64,000 bases of DNA, from the NCBI GenBank assembly GCA_905221605.1, contig CAJNDS010001902.1:670919-734918 (forward strand), read 5' to 3'. Position 1 is the first letter of the stretch, and each line of letters begins with the position of its first letter. The translations under genes and the position numbers were made by a program. Of this stretch, positions 21,412 through 32,560 are shown piece by piece. The stretch comes from Symbiodinium natans (taxonomy: Eukaryota > Sar > Dinophyceae > Suessiales > Symbiodiniaceae). The notes beneath the pieces were generated by a model, which was given only the letters and a program-made list of their open reading frames with translations, searched no databases and had not been told where the DNA came from.

Positions 21412-22373
21412 TCACACTTTGCATGTGGTCCCCGACTGCAGGAGGTGCCGAGTCCCGAGGATCACAGCTTCATCCGCAGGAACAATGCCAAGCTCAAGCA
21501 GGCGTCCATATTGCGCCGGGTCATTGGTGAGGACCTTGAGCTTGGTCATGTTCTCCGAAAGGCCAAGTTCATGAACAAGGTGAGACCATGCCTCAATGAC
21601 GGCAGCAGCGGTGTCAGCATCATCTACCACAGCAGCGCGATCATCAATGAAAATGGTCTGGGTCAACTGAGGTCCAATCCTGTCCTGCAAACGCAATGCA
21701 GGACTGACAAGTAGCAAAGTGAGAGCTAAAGGACTCGCCGGGCATCCTTGAGGGATGCTCGAGGAAACAACCTCGGCAGTTTCACAGACGGCACGTCCGA
21801 GCTGGATCCGCCAACTCCGGCACGATGCGGTCAAAGCACTGCTTCAGATCTAGGCTGATGAGTACACGGCCAGACGACCAAGCACTGTCCAGCGCGGCGA
21901 TAGCTCCCCAAGCGGAGTGCCCTTGTATGCCGCCATGAAAGGAAGGCGGAGTCACGTGGTCCAACCAACTCCTCACAGAACTGCGCGCAACCCACGTGCC
22001 GACCACAAGGCGACACAAGACTGGAAAAACAGTGATGGGCCGCAAGCGACTAGCCTCGACTGCCTGCTCAGTGCCCTCAAGTGCAAACCATACGAGCATG
22101 TCGCCAAACTTCTGGGTAGCACTCGGCATCATGCCAACACTGCAGGCGATCCGCAAATAATCGCCAGAATGCCAGAGGAAGGTTCGCAACTTCTTCGCCA
22201 GTGAACCCGTCAGGGCCAGCTCCACCAGATGCCTTCTGGCGTGCACGCGCAAAAAGCTCCTCAGCTGTGAGAGGCTCACTGGCACTACCCCAGTCACAAG
22301 TGGGCGGGGGATCGGACTCCCAACGAGCCTCAAACTCAGTCACCAAAGAGTCAGGGACTGTTCTGCGCCACAC
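21412..22373 (-). pseudogene. R2 reverse transcriptase
   Basis: Frames 22373-22077, 22333-21782 and 21834-21412. Motifs: GGAGPDGFTGEEVANLPLAF (RT0-1 region, also in R3), RPITVFPVLCRLVVGTW, HGGIQGHSAWGAIAALDSAW, VLISLDLKQCFDRIVP (motif A), SSIPQGCPASPLALTLLLVS (motif B) and IFIDDRAAVV (motif C, FIDD in place of YxDD). Catalytic acids are retained, but the domain is split by frameshifts near 22100 and 21800. Confidence 0.8.
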
Positions 22374-23801
22374 GCGGCGCCAAAAAGCACGGATAACCTC
22401 AAGGAGTCAGGCAGGGTAGCGCTGACGTGTACTTCACCATCACGCGTAGGTGGGAGCATGCAAGACTTGTTCTGGAGCCAACGAATGGCCGCACGTCCAC
22501 CAAGTTTCACACGCTGCTTCCATTCACTCAAGCCGTGTCTTCGTCGCTGTTGCCGAAGGTTGTGGATCACGTCCCGAGTAGCCTCAGGAAGATAATCACC
22601 TCTCATCACTTCTTGTAGCCTCCCCAAAAACCGATTGAGGGACCTAATGTGTGCACCCTCCGCATCAGGCTGGCGAGCGTCTTGCAAACACTCCTCACGC
22701 ACAGCTGGCAGAGAACCTTTCGGCCGTACTCGTTGAGATATGTGGGCGGCCGAGCGCTTGACCAAGTCGAAGGCGTGAAGGCAGCAGGCCTCTATCACAT
22801 CACATAGTTGTGCCCACTGGGCCTCAACGTCCAAAGCCCAATCGACAACCAGGCCCTCAAAAGCTCGAGCAAGTGCCTGTCGCCATTCCTCCAAGGAAAC
22901 CGCAGCCGGCTTAGCAAGGCATAGTGTGGGCACCAAGGAGTGGTGACATGATCGCTCAAAGGAGGTCTCCAGGTCAAGTTGGAGAATCTTGTGATCACTG
23001 ATTCGCTCATCTCGAAAAATTGGCCTCACAGAAACAGTAGCATCATTCGTAGCAGCAAAGTCAATGGGCCGATTGCCCTTCCATCGAGATGGAATGTACT
23101 GACCGTTGTGACTTGGGGCAAAGACGCTAAGGCCGAGGTCAACCAAAGGAGTTTCCCATGGAGTGAGGTTCCAATCGCCAACCAAAAGGAGCCTGCGTCC
23201 GCTTTCAGTCGCCTGTAAACACCAGGCAGTAAGGGTCTCATTGAAGAGGTCCTGTTCTTGTTGGGGTCTCCGCCAGCCTGCGACGACAACCAAATCACCA
23301 AGCTGAAGATGAAGCAGATCGCCCTGCTCATGAGACCACTTGTCACACAAAAGGCAGGCGATATCCTGAGAGACTCCAACACAAAGGCCCCCTTTCCATT
23401 CCTGTCTGCTGCCACGCTTGATGCCAGCAGGAGCTGGCCTTCAAGGTGGCAGCACGCTGTGCACTAGGGCAAGCGCGACACTCAGAAGCAACAAACACAC
23501 CAGGCTTGTCATCCCGTGCCAGGCTGGAGATCATCTCCATGTACTCGAACATGTTGGAGTGTTTTCCGACATTTAGGTACAAGATACGCCCACAACCAAG
23601 CTGAGCAAGGCCATCAGAGGCCAGCGAAGAGGAACCACTCATCGATGTGAAAAGTGACGCAGGAGGTTGATGATCACTTGGTCCAGGATGCGGGCGCACA
23701 TCCCCGTCTTCAGTGACAGGAGGTGAATGCCCGGGCCCTCTTCCTGAGCTGAAGCTTTTGGGTTCCTGAGCTGAAGCTTTTCGGAAGCTGTGAGTTTCCA
23801 A
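22340..23801 (-). pseudogene. R2 EEP/APE-type endonuclease
   Basis: N-terminal frame 23801-23343 contains GRILYLNVGKHSNMFEYMEM and VFVASECRACPS (the N and E metal-ligand region). A 336-codon frame (23350-22340) continues with GDLVVVAGWRRPQQEQDLFN, RLLLVGDWNLTPWETPL (catalytic GDWN) and FRDERISDHKILQLDLE (catalytic SDH). The long tail (RRRHGLSEWKQRVKLGGRAA, a conserved basic segment also in R3) leads to RT. One frame change separates the two pieces at about 23345. Confidence 0.8.
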
Positions 23802-23999
23802 GCCCTGGCAAATACCGCTCGGCCCTGTGGACTCAACTTAGCAAACAATCGCCCACGAGCGTGTGTGGAAAGACATGCCTCGCGTCCCCGGGGACTACGC
23901 TGAAAGTGTGACCTCGGAGTGCTTGAGCGGCGCCCAGCAATATGCAATGTTCGTAGCACTGAAACCATTTGCATCCTCCTGAAGAGACGGTGCAATTGT

Positions 24000-25763
24000 C
24001 ACCTGATCAGAACCACAGGCTGGGGCAACAGCTTGAGGAGTGACCCGCTGAGATTTACGAGAAGTAGCCCTGGAAGGGAGCCAAGCACGAGAGTCAGCGC
24101 TGTGGCTCCTAGGAGGCACCCAGAGCCAGCAGAACGAGGGACCTTCGAGGAGGAAGCCGAAGAAGAAGCCCTGGAAGGAAGCCAACCACCACCACGGGGC
24201 GCAGTGACATTGCCAGGCTCTTGTTCCAACCATTCCCTCGGCACTGTGTGCCCAGCTTTCGGCTCAAGCAGTTTGTAGCGGTGGTCTTTGTAGAGCAAAG
24301 GGATCATCACCTGAGCGCGATTAAGGTCCTTGGAGGACCTGAGTGGGATTGCCCGGGTCACCAAGTATGACAAGGATCCTGCAGTTCAAACGCTTGGTAG
24401 CCGCGCGAAAGGCGAGCTCATCGCACCAGCGCTTCGGCCGATCAAGATTAGCCAAATAAGCACCCCAAGTTTCGGCCGGATCCCCAGCCTCCATACTACG
24501 TAGAGCAGCCTCCTCGGTGTCAGTCTGGGGAACGTCAGGAGGAAGCCAGAAAGACTTGAAGTACTCAGACTTTTCACGGATGTAGGCAGCCAACTCGGAA
24601 CGGAGCGTGCAACCTCTCGAGCGAGTGCTCTTCGAGACATCCTCCCAGCTCATCTTGTCACGCTGGAGGCCAAAGGCAGCGCCAGCACAGTTGTAAAAAC
24701 AATTGCCATCACCACCGCCTTCGTGCTCCTCCCACCAAACAACGCCCTTACGCTTAAGCGATCTGGATCGCACTCGGCCCTTTTTCCCAGTTTGCTCATC
24801 TGGTCGCCCACGTACCTCGGTTGAAGGGGGAGTGGCAGCTGCACCCTGTGAAGTAGGGGGCTCCATCTCAACATCCTCGGCTTCAGTGGAAACTGGCAAT
24901 GCCTTCGGGGGCTTCGGCACAGGTCGATTTGTGATGACCTTCGACTGGGCATTCTCCAACTTTCGACGAGGGGCAGCTCGCTCAATGTCAATGGTGAGCC
25001 GACCGGTTTGCACAGCCAAGGAAGGCTGCCCACCATCATTCTGCAACTTAGCTCTGAAGAACCATGGGACCTTTCCATGGCCAGGGCTCAAGAGCTCAAA
25101 GTCACTAAATCCAGCACCTTCCAAGGCAGATCGCACATCAGCCTCAGTCCAAAAGTTTGGGATGTTGCGAGCACGCCAAGCATAAGGTCTTGTAAGCGGG
25201 GTAGAGGCCGGCAGTCTGAATCCAAAAGCTGTGCCCCCACCTCGACGAAAAGCAAGAGGAGCACCCTCAGCCTTGATCGTAGCAAGCTTAAGGTATGCAG
25301 GCCCAACAACTTCCCCAGCCTCAACCCACTCAACCTGGGGACGAGGTCCATCTTTCGCGAGCTCGCTAAGGAAGATGCCCTCCTTACCAGAGCGACTGAA
25401 CACCGATTTGACATTGTCCAAGGCGACCTTGACATAACACTCGAGCAGACACTCCCTCATGCCTTTAGCTCCTGCTTGGTGTTGCTGCCACTGCCCAAAA
25501 GAGTGAATGGAACCAATGGCCTTGCGCACATAATCGGATGGGTGCTTAAGAGCCTGCTGCCACTTTGCTTCATCAACGAAGTCTCTGGGGATTTGGAGCC
25601 GAAAGCTTCCGCTCAGGAATGTTGGCAGCAGAGGCCAGCCAGGCGCGAACTTGCCTCTGTCCACGGGGTCCAATGGAGGGCAACTGCATAGAAGAAGCCT
25701 CCTTGGTAGGTTGAAATCTGCAAACCACAGCTGCCTTGTCAGTGACTGCGTGCGCCCGAGCAA
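24000..25763 (-). CDS. R2 RRM-like plus OTU protease protein
   Basis: 480-codon frame 25763-24321. Residues about 200-245 (YAWRARNIPNFWTEADVRSA, then LEGAGFSDFELLSPGHGKVP) fit an RRM-like beta-alpha-beta fold. Around residue 345, GGGDGNCFYNCAGAAFGL is an OTU catalytic loop (Asp and Cys both present). The His half, MIPLLYKDHRYKLLEPKAG, continues in another frame at about 24310-24255, so one indel near 24340 breaks the protease. The frame may start earlier than 25763, because an overlapping frame (25890-25573) has ANLIIAHDQSEADTLISLAR. Expected role: RNA binding plus ubiquitin-type isopeptidase within the ORF1 product. Confidence 0.65.
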
Positions 25764-25893
25764 GAGAGATCAGTGTATCAGCCTCGGATTGATCATGTGC
25801 AATGATCAAGTTCGCCTGCAATGGAGTGCCTTCTGAAAGACGCTTTTTGGCAATAGGGAACGAAACGACCCCACCAGCCAAAGGATCCACAAT

Positions 25894-26584
25894 CTAGGAC
25901 TCAACACGCTGCTGCTTTGGGGGTTTCTTGGAAGATTTCTGCACAACAACCCAAGGCTGGCCCTCGCCCTCGGCGCCAACTGGCTTGCAAAAAGGAGGAG
26001 GAACCGCAACTTTGGAAGAGTCATCTGTCGAAGGGGCTGGAGGGGCAGAAGATGGGTTGCCCTCGGATCCAGTCTGAGCCCGAACCCTACGCGCAGCCCT
26101 GCCCTTTCCATAACCACAAACAGCACGATGAACCACATCTTGAAGAAGGTCCAGAAGCCCATCGGGGTTACTCTTCCTTTGAAACAAGCTGCAACAACTC
26201 ACGCAACAAGTCCTTGTCAGAGTTGATGGCCTGCCCATGTCCTTTGCCATTGGACTGTGCAGTAGCATGCGAATGAGGCTGCTGGCCACGACCACCTCCA
26301 TCAGGAGATGCAGGCCCATTCGAGTCCTTATGCTTGCCTTTGCCCTTGTGTTTAGTTTTGGTCGGCTGACCATTCGTATCATCCTTGTCCTTGAACTTGG
26401 CGAGAAACTCCTGAAGACCAGCGAGGAGCTCGGCATTGTCCACACCCCCGCCTCTGCAGAGAAGATGCCAAGGAAGGGAACCTCCCGGGGTATCAACCAT
26501 CAAAGTTCTAGGTGGGGTGGTCCACTCATCGCCATCCAAGTGCTGAACCAAGTCGGGCCGAACTGTCTGCTTTGAGTGGCTCAA
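25894..26584 (-). CDS. R2 ORF1, Gag-like charged protein
   Basis: Starts ATG 26584. Frame 1 (to 26168) has GGGVDNAELLAGLQEFLAKF and a Lys/Gly/Ser-rich stretch. After an apparent shift near 26170 the second frame (to 25894) continues with NPDGLLDLLQDVVHRAVCGY, GKGRAARRVRAQTG and an end rich in Lys/Gln (KSSKKPPKQQRVES). No catalytic motif. By position it is the nucleic-acid-binding ORF1 of a LINE. Confidence 0.5.
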
Positions 26585-26829
26585 TGGGCTTGAGCCGTTT
26601 CCTTATGCGAACTTTGGCGCGTCTGCGCTTCCTGAAACTTCCAAAGCCGCGCAAAATGTACGTGGCCACGGCCTCCTGAGAGGGGCTGCTCGAACTTGGT
26701 GTAGCTTCGGACTAGGTAACATGTCAACCGCACCAAGATGACATCTCGAGCTTCGAATTTGGTCATCCCCATGATACCACACATGAGCACCGAGGATTTG
26801 AAATCCAGGAGGTATTCGCACGGTGGCCG

Positions 26830-26985
26830 TTCACTGCTTTGTAAGATGATGTTTAAAGTCGACTGGCACCCCCAGCGATACCTAGTCGACAGATTTCCAT
26901 GAAAGGAAGAAAAGGGAGACCATGAAAGCCATGTTCACAGCGTACAGCTCAAGTTCTGGGTCAAGCAGCCATAATAATAATCACC
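26830..26985. other. Junction between R3 3' end and R2 5' end
   Basis: About 150 bp with no ORF. An (ATA) run CATAATAATAATCACC at 26968-26983 directly follows the R3 stop and may be its short 3' tail; if so, R3 inserted next to the 5' end of R2. Confidence 0.4.
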
Positions 26986-26987
26986 GC

Positions 26988-28032
26988 TCAACTAGGAGCA
27001 CAAGCAGCAGCAGCGCCGCCTCCAAAGTTGAAGCCAAACTTTTCGCGGAGAACTCGGCGAACGTAAGCAAGGTGCCGTAAACGAGCGGGAGAAGCACAGT
27101 GTGGCTCATGAGGCAGAGGCCAGCCAAGCCTAGTTGCCCAAGCGCAATCCGGTTCGGGAGGACGAGTCTCGGCAAAGTAACTGCACTTCCAAGCCGCATG
27201 AAACCAATTAGGCACCACATGGTCTCCACACAAAGAGCAAGACTGCAAGATAGTCGGCCTAGCACCACGTGGATCACGCATGCGAGCATACTGAGCCTCA
27301 CTGTTAGCAGCACACAGCATAACCCCAGGCTCCTCCAAAGAAGCCCCTTTGTAGAGCGTGATGGCGGACAAGAGCAAGGCAGAGTGGCAGAGTTGTACAT
27401 CCTGCGCGCCTGTCAAAGAGCGGCCACCTCATGTCGGGGATTCGGCAGGAAAGAGCGATGCCGAAGGTTGCGCCACGCTTCACGGACGCAGCGCAAGCCA
27501 AGACTTCTGGATGTCGGCGAAGGATCAGCCAAGTTGATGTCCAGGAAACCTTGTTGGCGCCACACTTGAGGTCTGTGCGAAGTGAAGCCCATGTTTTCCA
27601 AGAAAGTCGTAACGGCGACTCCCCATCTGCCTGGATCAAGCTGGCGATGGCGACTGATCCAAAATTGCTCTGCGTGAAAGAAGGTAGAGAAAGAGAAGAG
27701 CTTAAGTGAGAAGCCCACATCCATCCAATGACCTGCCAGAAGAAGCCAAAGGTCACGGGCTCCCAGCTGTACAACATGAAGAGCACGACGAGCTTTGGAG
27801 GTGAGAGCATTGAAGTCTGCGGTCGGAGAAGTAGTCCACCAGAAGACCCACACAAGTTGAGGCAAAACGACTGTCCTGTACAAGGCATCTCGGGTTTTGG
27901 GGGAAACCGGTAAGCAGGCCAAGCGGTGGAGGGTTCCCTCGAACTTCTTCCATCGAGACGACCCCACAACTTAGGAGCTTTGCGTCGAAGAAAAAGTAGT
28001 GCCCAACACCACAGCTTCGGTGGCCGGCACAA
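26988..28032 (-). pseudogene. R3 RT C-terminal region and CCHC knuckle
   Basis: Frames 27967-27413 and 27416-26988. The first contains ALYRTVVLPQLVWVFWWTTS, ARRALHVVQLGARDLWLLLA and SLKLFSFSTFFHAEQFWISR. The second carries LQSCSLCGDHVVPNWFHAAW followed by KC (Cys-X2-Cys-X9-His-X4-Cys) and ends REKFGFNFGGGAAAACAPS. Homologous throughout to R2 20455-21347. Confidence 0.7.
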
Positions 28033-29500
28033 GGCCTAAAGTCTGAAGGGCTCGTTGTTGAAGAGGGCATTTCGCCAGGATCTTGAGTTTGCGACGGTTT
28101 TCTTTCAAACCCAGCTCGGCCGCCATGGCCTGCAGGCTTCGATGATTAAACTTCGCCTCGGCCGCTGTACGAACAACGGCAGCGCGGTCATCAATGAGAA
28201 GCGTCTGGTCAAGGTTGTGACCCATCTGGTTCTGGAGCTTCAACGCTGGGCTGACCAACAAAAGAGTCAGCGCTAAGGGGCACACAGGACATCTTTGAGG
28301 AAGACTGGAGTCGACAAGCGTAGGGGTGTCATGAACATGGCTGCCCAGCTGGATCCAGCGACGTTGGTGCGTCCAAGTCCAGCGGAGGAGGTCGAGGACA
28401 AAGTTCGGGCATCCGTGCAGCTCCAAACAGCGAAGCGCCAACGCTGGGTGAACATGATCGAAGCACAAGGAGAAGTCGAAGCTAATCAAGATGCGATCAT
28501 CTTTCCAAGCAGCATCCAAGAGCCGGAGAGCGCTCCAAGCAGTGCGACCGCGAATTCCACCATGAAAACAGTCTGGCGTAACCTGATCAAGCCAATTTCT
28601 AGTGGCATCGCGAGTGGTCCAAGCCCCCAAGATAATACGGTAGAAAACAGAAAACACAGTGATAGGACGCATCCTGCCCACATCCACAGACGCCTCATTG
28701 CCTTGCAGCTCATCTTTAGGGATGCAGACCATGCGCGCGTGGCGCCATGCCTCTGGGAAAGCGCGAGCTTGATGCCAGCATTGAAGGCGCTCTGCAAACA
28801 ACTGCCAGCAACGGGAGGTGGGAGATCTCTTCGCCAGTGAAGCCATCAGGTCCAGCTCCTCCATCATGCTTGACTCTGGCTCTTGCTAACAACTCCTCGG
28901 CTGAGAGGGGAAAAACAGCATCACCCCAGCTAGCGGTAGGCGGGGGTGAATTCTGCCAACGTTCTTCAGAGGAGGACACCAGATCATGGGGGATTGGTCG
29001 GCGCCATACCCGTTTCCAAAGTTGCTGAAGGAACTGAAGAGATTGTCCCACAGTACGACTGGTGAAGGTGTTGTCGTCGATGGTCAGGGACAACGCCGGC
29101 GGAAGCAGGCAGGCCTTGTTCTTTAACCATCTCGTGGCAGCACGCCCGCCGGACATGACTTTTTGTTTCCAGGTAGACAGACCATGTTGTCGTCTGCGTT
29201 GTCGGAGAAGGTGGATGGAATGCTCAGTGTAGGCGGTGGCATCCTCAAATGTGCTGCGCGGCACATCCTGCGGCCAGCTGCGAAAAATTGCCTGCTGCAA
29301 TGACTCTGGGATTCCATCACGACGGCGAGCTGCGCGTTGCGCTTCAAGCAATCTGCCCAAAAAATTATTGAGAGCCAAGATGCGCGCAGGTTCCTCCAAA
29401 GGTTTGGGGGTCTTGGTGGAGTCGCTCAAGATGACCTCAGGGAGAGACCCTTTCGGCCTCGTGGGAGGGCTGTAGGGGTCCTTCCGGAGAAAGCTTGCAA
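27971..29500 (-). pseudogene. R3 reverse transcriptase
   Basis: The C-terminal third of frame 29846-28716 gives ELLARARVKHDGGAGPDGFT then GEEISHLPLLAV. The next frame 28867-27971 carries RMRPITVFSVFYRIILGAWT, HGGIRGRTAWSALRLLDAAW, ILISFDFSLCFDHVHPAL (motif A), DSSLPQRCPVCPLALTLLLV (motif B, with QRCPVCP in place of QGCPxSP) and TLLIDDRAAVV (motif C). The Gly-to-Arg change in motif B would probably damage activity. One frame change at about 28830. Confidence 0.8.
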
Positions 29501-30399
29501 GCGGTGCTGTGCAAGCCACTCTCCACAACCGAGCAAAGCTGCGTCCATTGCTCTTCAACAGTGCCACACCAAACCATACGAAGACCATCAAAATGGTTTT
29601 TAAAGCACGGCGCCAGTCCTCAACTGCAACTTCTTGGGGACATCCCAGGTGTCGCGCCGGCATGGCGGAAGAGGAAAGTGACCTGTCAAAGGAAAGCGAT
29701 GCCGAAATCCAAAGCGCCTTATGGTCGCTGATGCGCGTCTCCAGGCATCGAATCATTGCACGCGAGCCAACCGATGGCACGGGTGCCTTTGCAACGAGAC
29801 GGAATCCATCCGTGGGAATCGCGAGGAGCATGGATGAACAACCCAAGATCTGGTAAAGGAGTCTCTTCAGGAGTGTCGTTGAAATCTCCCAGCACTAGCA
29901 CGGAACATCCACGACTGGCGGCGGCCAATGACAAAGTTCCCAGCTCGGAGTCGAAGACGTCATGCTCTTCTTGAGGGCGACGCCAACCGGCTGTCAAAGA
30001 AAAACTTCCAAATTCCAGGCTAACCAATTCACCTTGCCTATGTGACCACATGGAGGCCAAGCTGCAAGCAACAGATTGGCGTACACCAACACAGACTCCA
30101 CCCCTGTAAGCGTGACAGGCGGACCCCCTGCGAGGAACAGGGGTTGAAGCAATCCACCACCAAGTTTTGTAACCAAGGCTAAGAGCTTTGCGTGTAGCTG
30201 ATTGTTGGCCTTGAGGGCCAGCTCGGGTTTCAGCAAACGCGAAGACGACTGGCCGTCTTGGAACAGCGTCGGAGGCAATCATGTCCAGTCCTTCGAAGAG
30301 GTTGGTCGTCCCACCTGCATTCAAGAAGCAGAGGTATAGCGCGAGAGGTTGGGAGGTAGGGCGCAAATGTGAAAAGCTCGGCCCAGGGTTTGGCTCCAC
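28900..30399 (-). pseudogene. R3 EEP/APE-type endonuclease
   Basis: 226-codon frame 30399-29719: LALYLCFLNAGGTTNLFEGL, RPVVFAFAETRAGPQGQQSA (Asn and Glu metal ligands), RGGVCVGVRQSVACS, FGSFSLTAGWRRPQEEHDVF and CSVLVLGDFNDTPEETPLPD (catalytic GDFN). The SDH motif (TRISDHKALWISASLSFDRS) follows in frame 29846-28716. Only one frame change separates the halves, so this is the best preserved endonuclease in the window. Confidence 0.8.
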
Positions 30400-31424
30400 G
30401 TCGCCGTCCTCGGTGGTGTCATGGAGTCATGGAGCCATTGTTTGGAGGGGCCTTGCTTGCTACAAAAGTGCTTGGCCTTCTTCCAAAACATGTTGTGTTC
30501 CTCTGAGGAAAGCCGCCAAACAGAGCGAAGAAGTCGACGGCCTTTGACTCCCACGGCGGCGAAGAGTCTTTGCTTTCCCACGGCACGAAGTACCCTGGCG
30601 CTCACGGATGGCTGCGAACCTTTGCAAGCGGAGGTGAACTTTTGCAAGGCTGCCACGTTGCGTGCCAGAAACATGCAACGTCTGCAGGTAAAGAATGCGC
30701 GGCTGCGGCTATCATCACGGCGAGTCAAATGACGAATATCATGGCCGAAGTTATTCAGCTGTGCACAAAGATCCTTAGCAATAATGCGAAAATGAAGACG
30801 ACGCGCAATGTTGCAACCTTCAGCACCACGAGATAGCCCAGCAGTGGCGTTCGGAGGCTCTTGCTCGCATCTTCGGAGGTGCTTGAGGAGGGAAGCCTCA
30901 CCGGATCGCTTATCCATCTTGGGTAGGCAGAGGCCGCACCAATGACAAGTCCAACCAATCGAGGTCAAAGAGTCAGCAGGGACTGGTTCCAGGGACTGTC
31001 CACATCCAATCCAATGGAATTTGTCCAGGCTAACCCCCTTATGATAGCGGGCAATGTGAGAAGTTCTAGCATTCGACAGGCCATGCTCAAAGCAGACATC
31101 GCAAAACCAAGTCAAGGAGTCTGCTCCCTGCGGGATCTCGGAAGTTGCATGAGTACGCTGAGACATCATGGAAGATGTGCCACCAGTGGCCTGGGTGATG
31201 TGACCTACGCTTAGCGGCGGGGGCGACCAGATGGAGGAGGCGCAGAGGCAGCTGCAGACAGATCCATACGCAAATCCTGGCGTCGGCGCGTGGCGGAGGA
31301 TGACGAGGCGGCAGCTGAAAGGTCCATAAAGTCCATAAAGCCACCGCCACGCCCACCCGAAGTTGAGCCCACAGTGGCTTGCTGCCACAGCTCCACCAAC
31401 CCAACTGAGTCGCAGTTCACCCAC
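30321..31424 (-). pseudogene. R3 zinc-finger region
   Basis: 367-codon frame. LTWFCDVCFEHGLSNARTSH followed by IARYH gives a C2H2 finger; IGWTCHWCGLCLPKMD and LLKHLRRC a second; RAFFTCRRCMFLARNVAALQ a third Cys pair. Between them lies a low-complexity linker. It bridges OTU and endonuclease, as in R1. Likely DNA or RNA binding for target selection. The first 90 residues overlap the OTU-derived frame and are probably not translated. Confidence 0.6.
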
Positions 31425-31671
31425 TCATAGTGGCCTGCTGAAAACTTCAGCACGACAAAGGGGTCAACATCAGAAGCTGCAGGAAATTTGATATACTGCC
31501 CGAAGTTGTAGTCCAGGACCAGAAGATTCAAAGGCAAGCCCTTGGCCAAGCTGTACCATTCCAGGTTACCACACCAGGCACCAACTTTTTCCAGAAGGCC
31601 AAGGTAGTCCAGGCAAGTTCCATCCAAGTTGGTCCCATCTGGCGAGAGGCCGTCCCAGCGAGGTAAACTCG
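31211..31671 (-). pseudogene. R3 OTU domain, C-terminal half
   Basis: Encodes GTCLDYLGLLEKVGAWCGNL followed by EWYSLAKGLPLNLLVLDYN, FVVLKFSAGHYEWVNCD (catalytic His in GHYEWV) and a low-complexity tail. The Asp-Cys loop is missing, removed by the 5' truncation. The apparent start MLCEVEAAS comes from antisense PCP leader sequence, so the predicted 161-residue protein is chimeric and not genuine. Confidence 0.65.
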
Positions 31672-31800
31672 ACGCTGCTTCAACCTCGCAAAGCATCTTG
31701 TGCTTCGAGCATACTCTTGATCAAGAGCTTCTCCTCTTGCTCTCTTGCGAATGGCGCGCTCCACGAGGAAGGTCACTGCTTGCGCTGTGGCTGCGTTGCT
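31672..31800 (+). pseudogene. PCP 5' fragment (leader and first codons)
   Basis: 31672-31800 matches the region just upstream of the intact PCP starts, in the opposite orientation to the array: CAACCTCGCAAAGCA, GTGCTTCGAGCATACTCTTG, TCTCCTCTTGCTCTCTTGCG, then ATGGCGCGCTCCACGAGGAA at 31751. About 17 codons (MARSTRKVTACAVAALL) remain before a poly-C tract at 31801, with one A-to-T amino acid change from the array. Similarity starts exactly where R3 ends, so R3 separated or captured this 5' end. Confidence 0.85.
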
Positions 31801-32560
31801 CCCCCCCCCCTCCCCCCCTCCCCCTCCTCTTCCCCCTCCACCACCAGTTTTAAAAAACAAAACTCGGTCGAAACTTTCGGTCGAAACTTTCGTTCGAAAC
31901 TTTCGTTCGAAGTGTTATTGGGACCCAAACCCTATACAATTTCTATAAACCCTGAACCCTAAAAACCAAAATTTCGGAGGGCCTGGCCCAAACCAAAAAA
32001 AAAAAAATAGGGAGCCACGGCCCGGGCCCTTCTAGTTTTTTTGGTGTTTTTGGTGTTTTTGGTGTTTTTGGTTGTTTTGGTTGTTTTTTTGTTTTTGTTT
32101 TTTTTTTTTTTTTTTTTTTTTGGGGGGGGGGTGGGGGTTTTGGTTTTGGCCAGGCCCTCCAATGTTTTTGGTTGTTTTTGTTTTTTTTGTGTTTTTGGTT
32201 TTTGTTTTTTTTGTGTTTTTGATTTTTGTTTTTGTTTTTTGTTTTTTTGGTCTTTGGTGCTTTTTGTTTTTTTTTTTGGTTTGGGCTAGGCCCTGCGAGT
32301 TTTTTGGTGTTTTTGCTTTTTTTCGGTGTTTTCTGGTTTTTTGGTTTGCTCTTGGAATCGTGCGGGGTAGGTCTTGGGGGGGGGAGGGGGGGTTAGCATA
32401 TATACATATGTATATATATATATATATTGATTGATTGATTGTACATTCCCCATGCTTTGGGGTTAGGTTTGTATTGGGTTCAGGGAACAATCCCCCCACA
32501 AGCGCTCAAGAGCCCCTCCGGAGGTGACACCTCAACCGACGTAGTCTTGCAACTGGCCAG
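31801..32560. repeat. Poly-C, GAAACTTTCG repeats and T/G-rich low complexity
   Basis: C-rich tract 31801-31850, a short repeat of GAAACTTTCGTTC (31868-31910), then 31980-32345, dominated by TTTTTGGTGTT and poly-T (32094-32122), with the motif GGCCAGGCCCTCC / GGCTAGGCCCTGC recurring near 31980 (reverse), 32148 and 32285. No gene; homopolymer-driven frames are artefacts. Confidence 0.8.

Larger units (their letters stand above)
20345..26800 (-). mobile_element. LINE-type retrotransposon R2
   Basis: Right to left: ORF1 (26584-25894, charged, Gly/Lys-rich), an ORF with an RRM-like segment and OTU protease (25763-24000), endonuclease (23801-22340), reverse transcriptase (22373-21412) and a C-terminal region with a CCHC knuckle (21347-20455). 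Same family as R3, judged by shared peptides in endonuclease, RT (FIDDRAAVV / LIDDRAAVV) and the terminal knuckle (CSLCG...VVPNW.HAAW.C). Several ORFs exceed 300 codons, so it is younger than R1, but frames between domains are discontinuous. No poly(A) tail or target duplication was resolved at the 3' junction with the PCP fragment. Confidence 0.85.
26988..31671 (-). mobile_element. LINE-type retrotransposon R3, inserted in a PCP 5' region
   Basis: Right to left: C-terminal part of an OTU domain (31671-31211), C2H2/C2C2 zinc fingers (31424-30321), endonuclease (30399-29700), RT (29500-27971), C-terminal region and CCHC knuckle (27967-26988). Same family as R2. It is 5'-truncated: only the second half of the OTU domain remains, and sequence immediately beyond 31671 is the reverse of a PCP leader (ACGCTGCTTCAACCTCGCAA), as expected when incomplete reverse transcription leaves a truncated LINE in a target. 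The (ATA)n after the stop at 26985 may be its tail. Confidence 0.8.

Noticed and set aside
31528-31860. Gly-rich minus-strand ORF and Pro-rich + strand ORF near 31.8 kb
   Set aside because: Produced by the poly-C tract following the truncated PCP 5' fragment.
32032-32499. Lys/Asn/Thr- and Phe/Val-rich ORFs
   Set aside because: Low-complexity T/G-rich DNA; no conservation or splice context.
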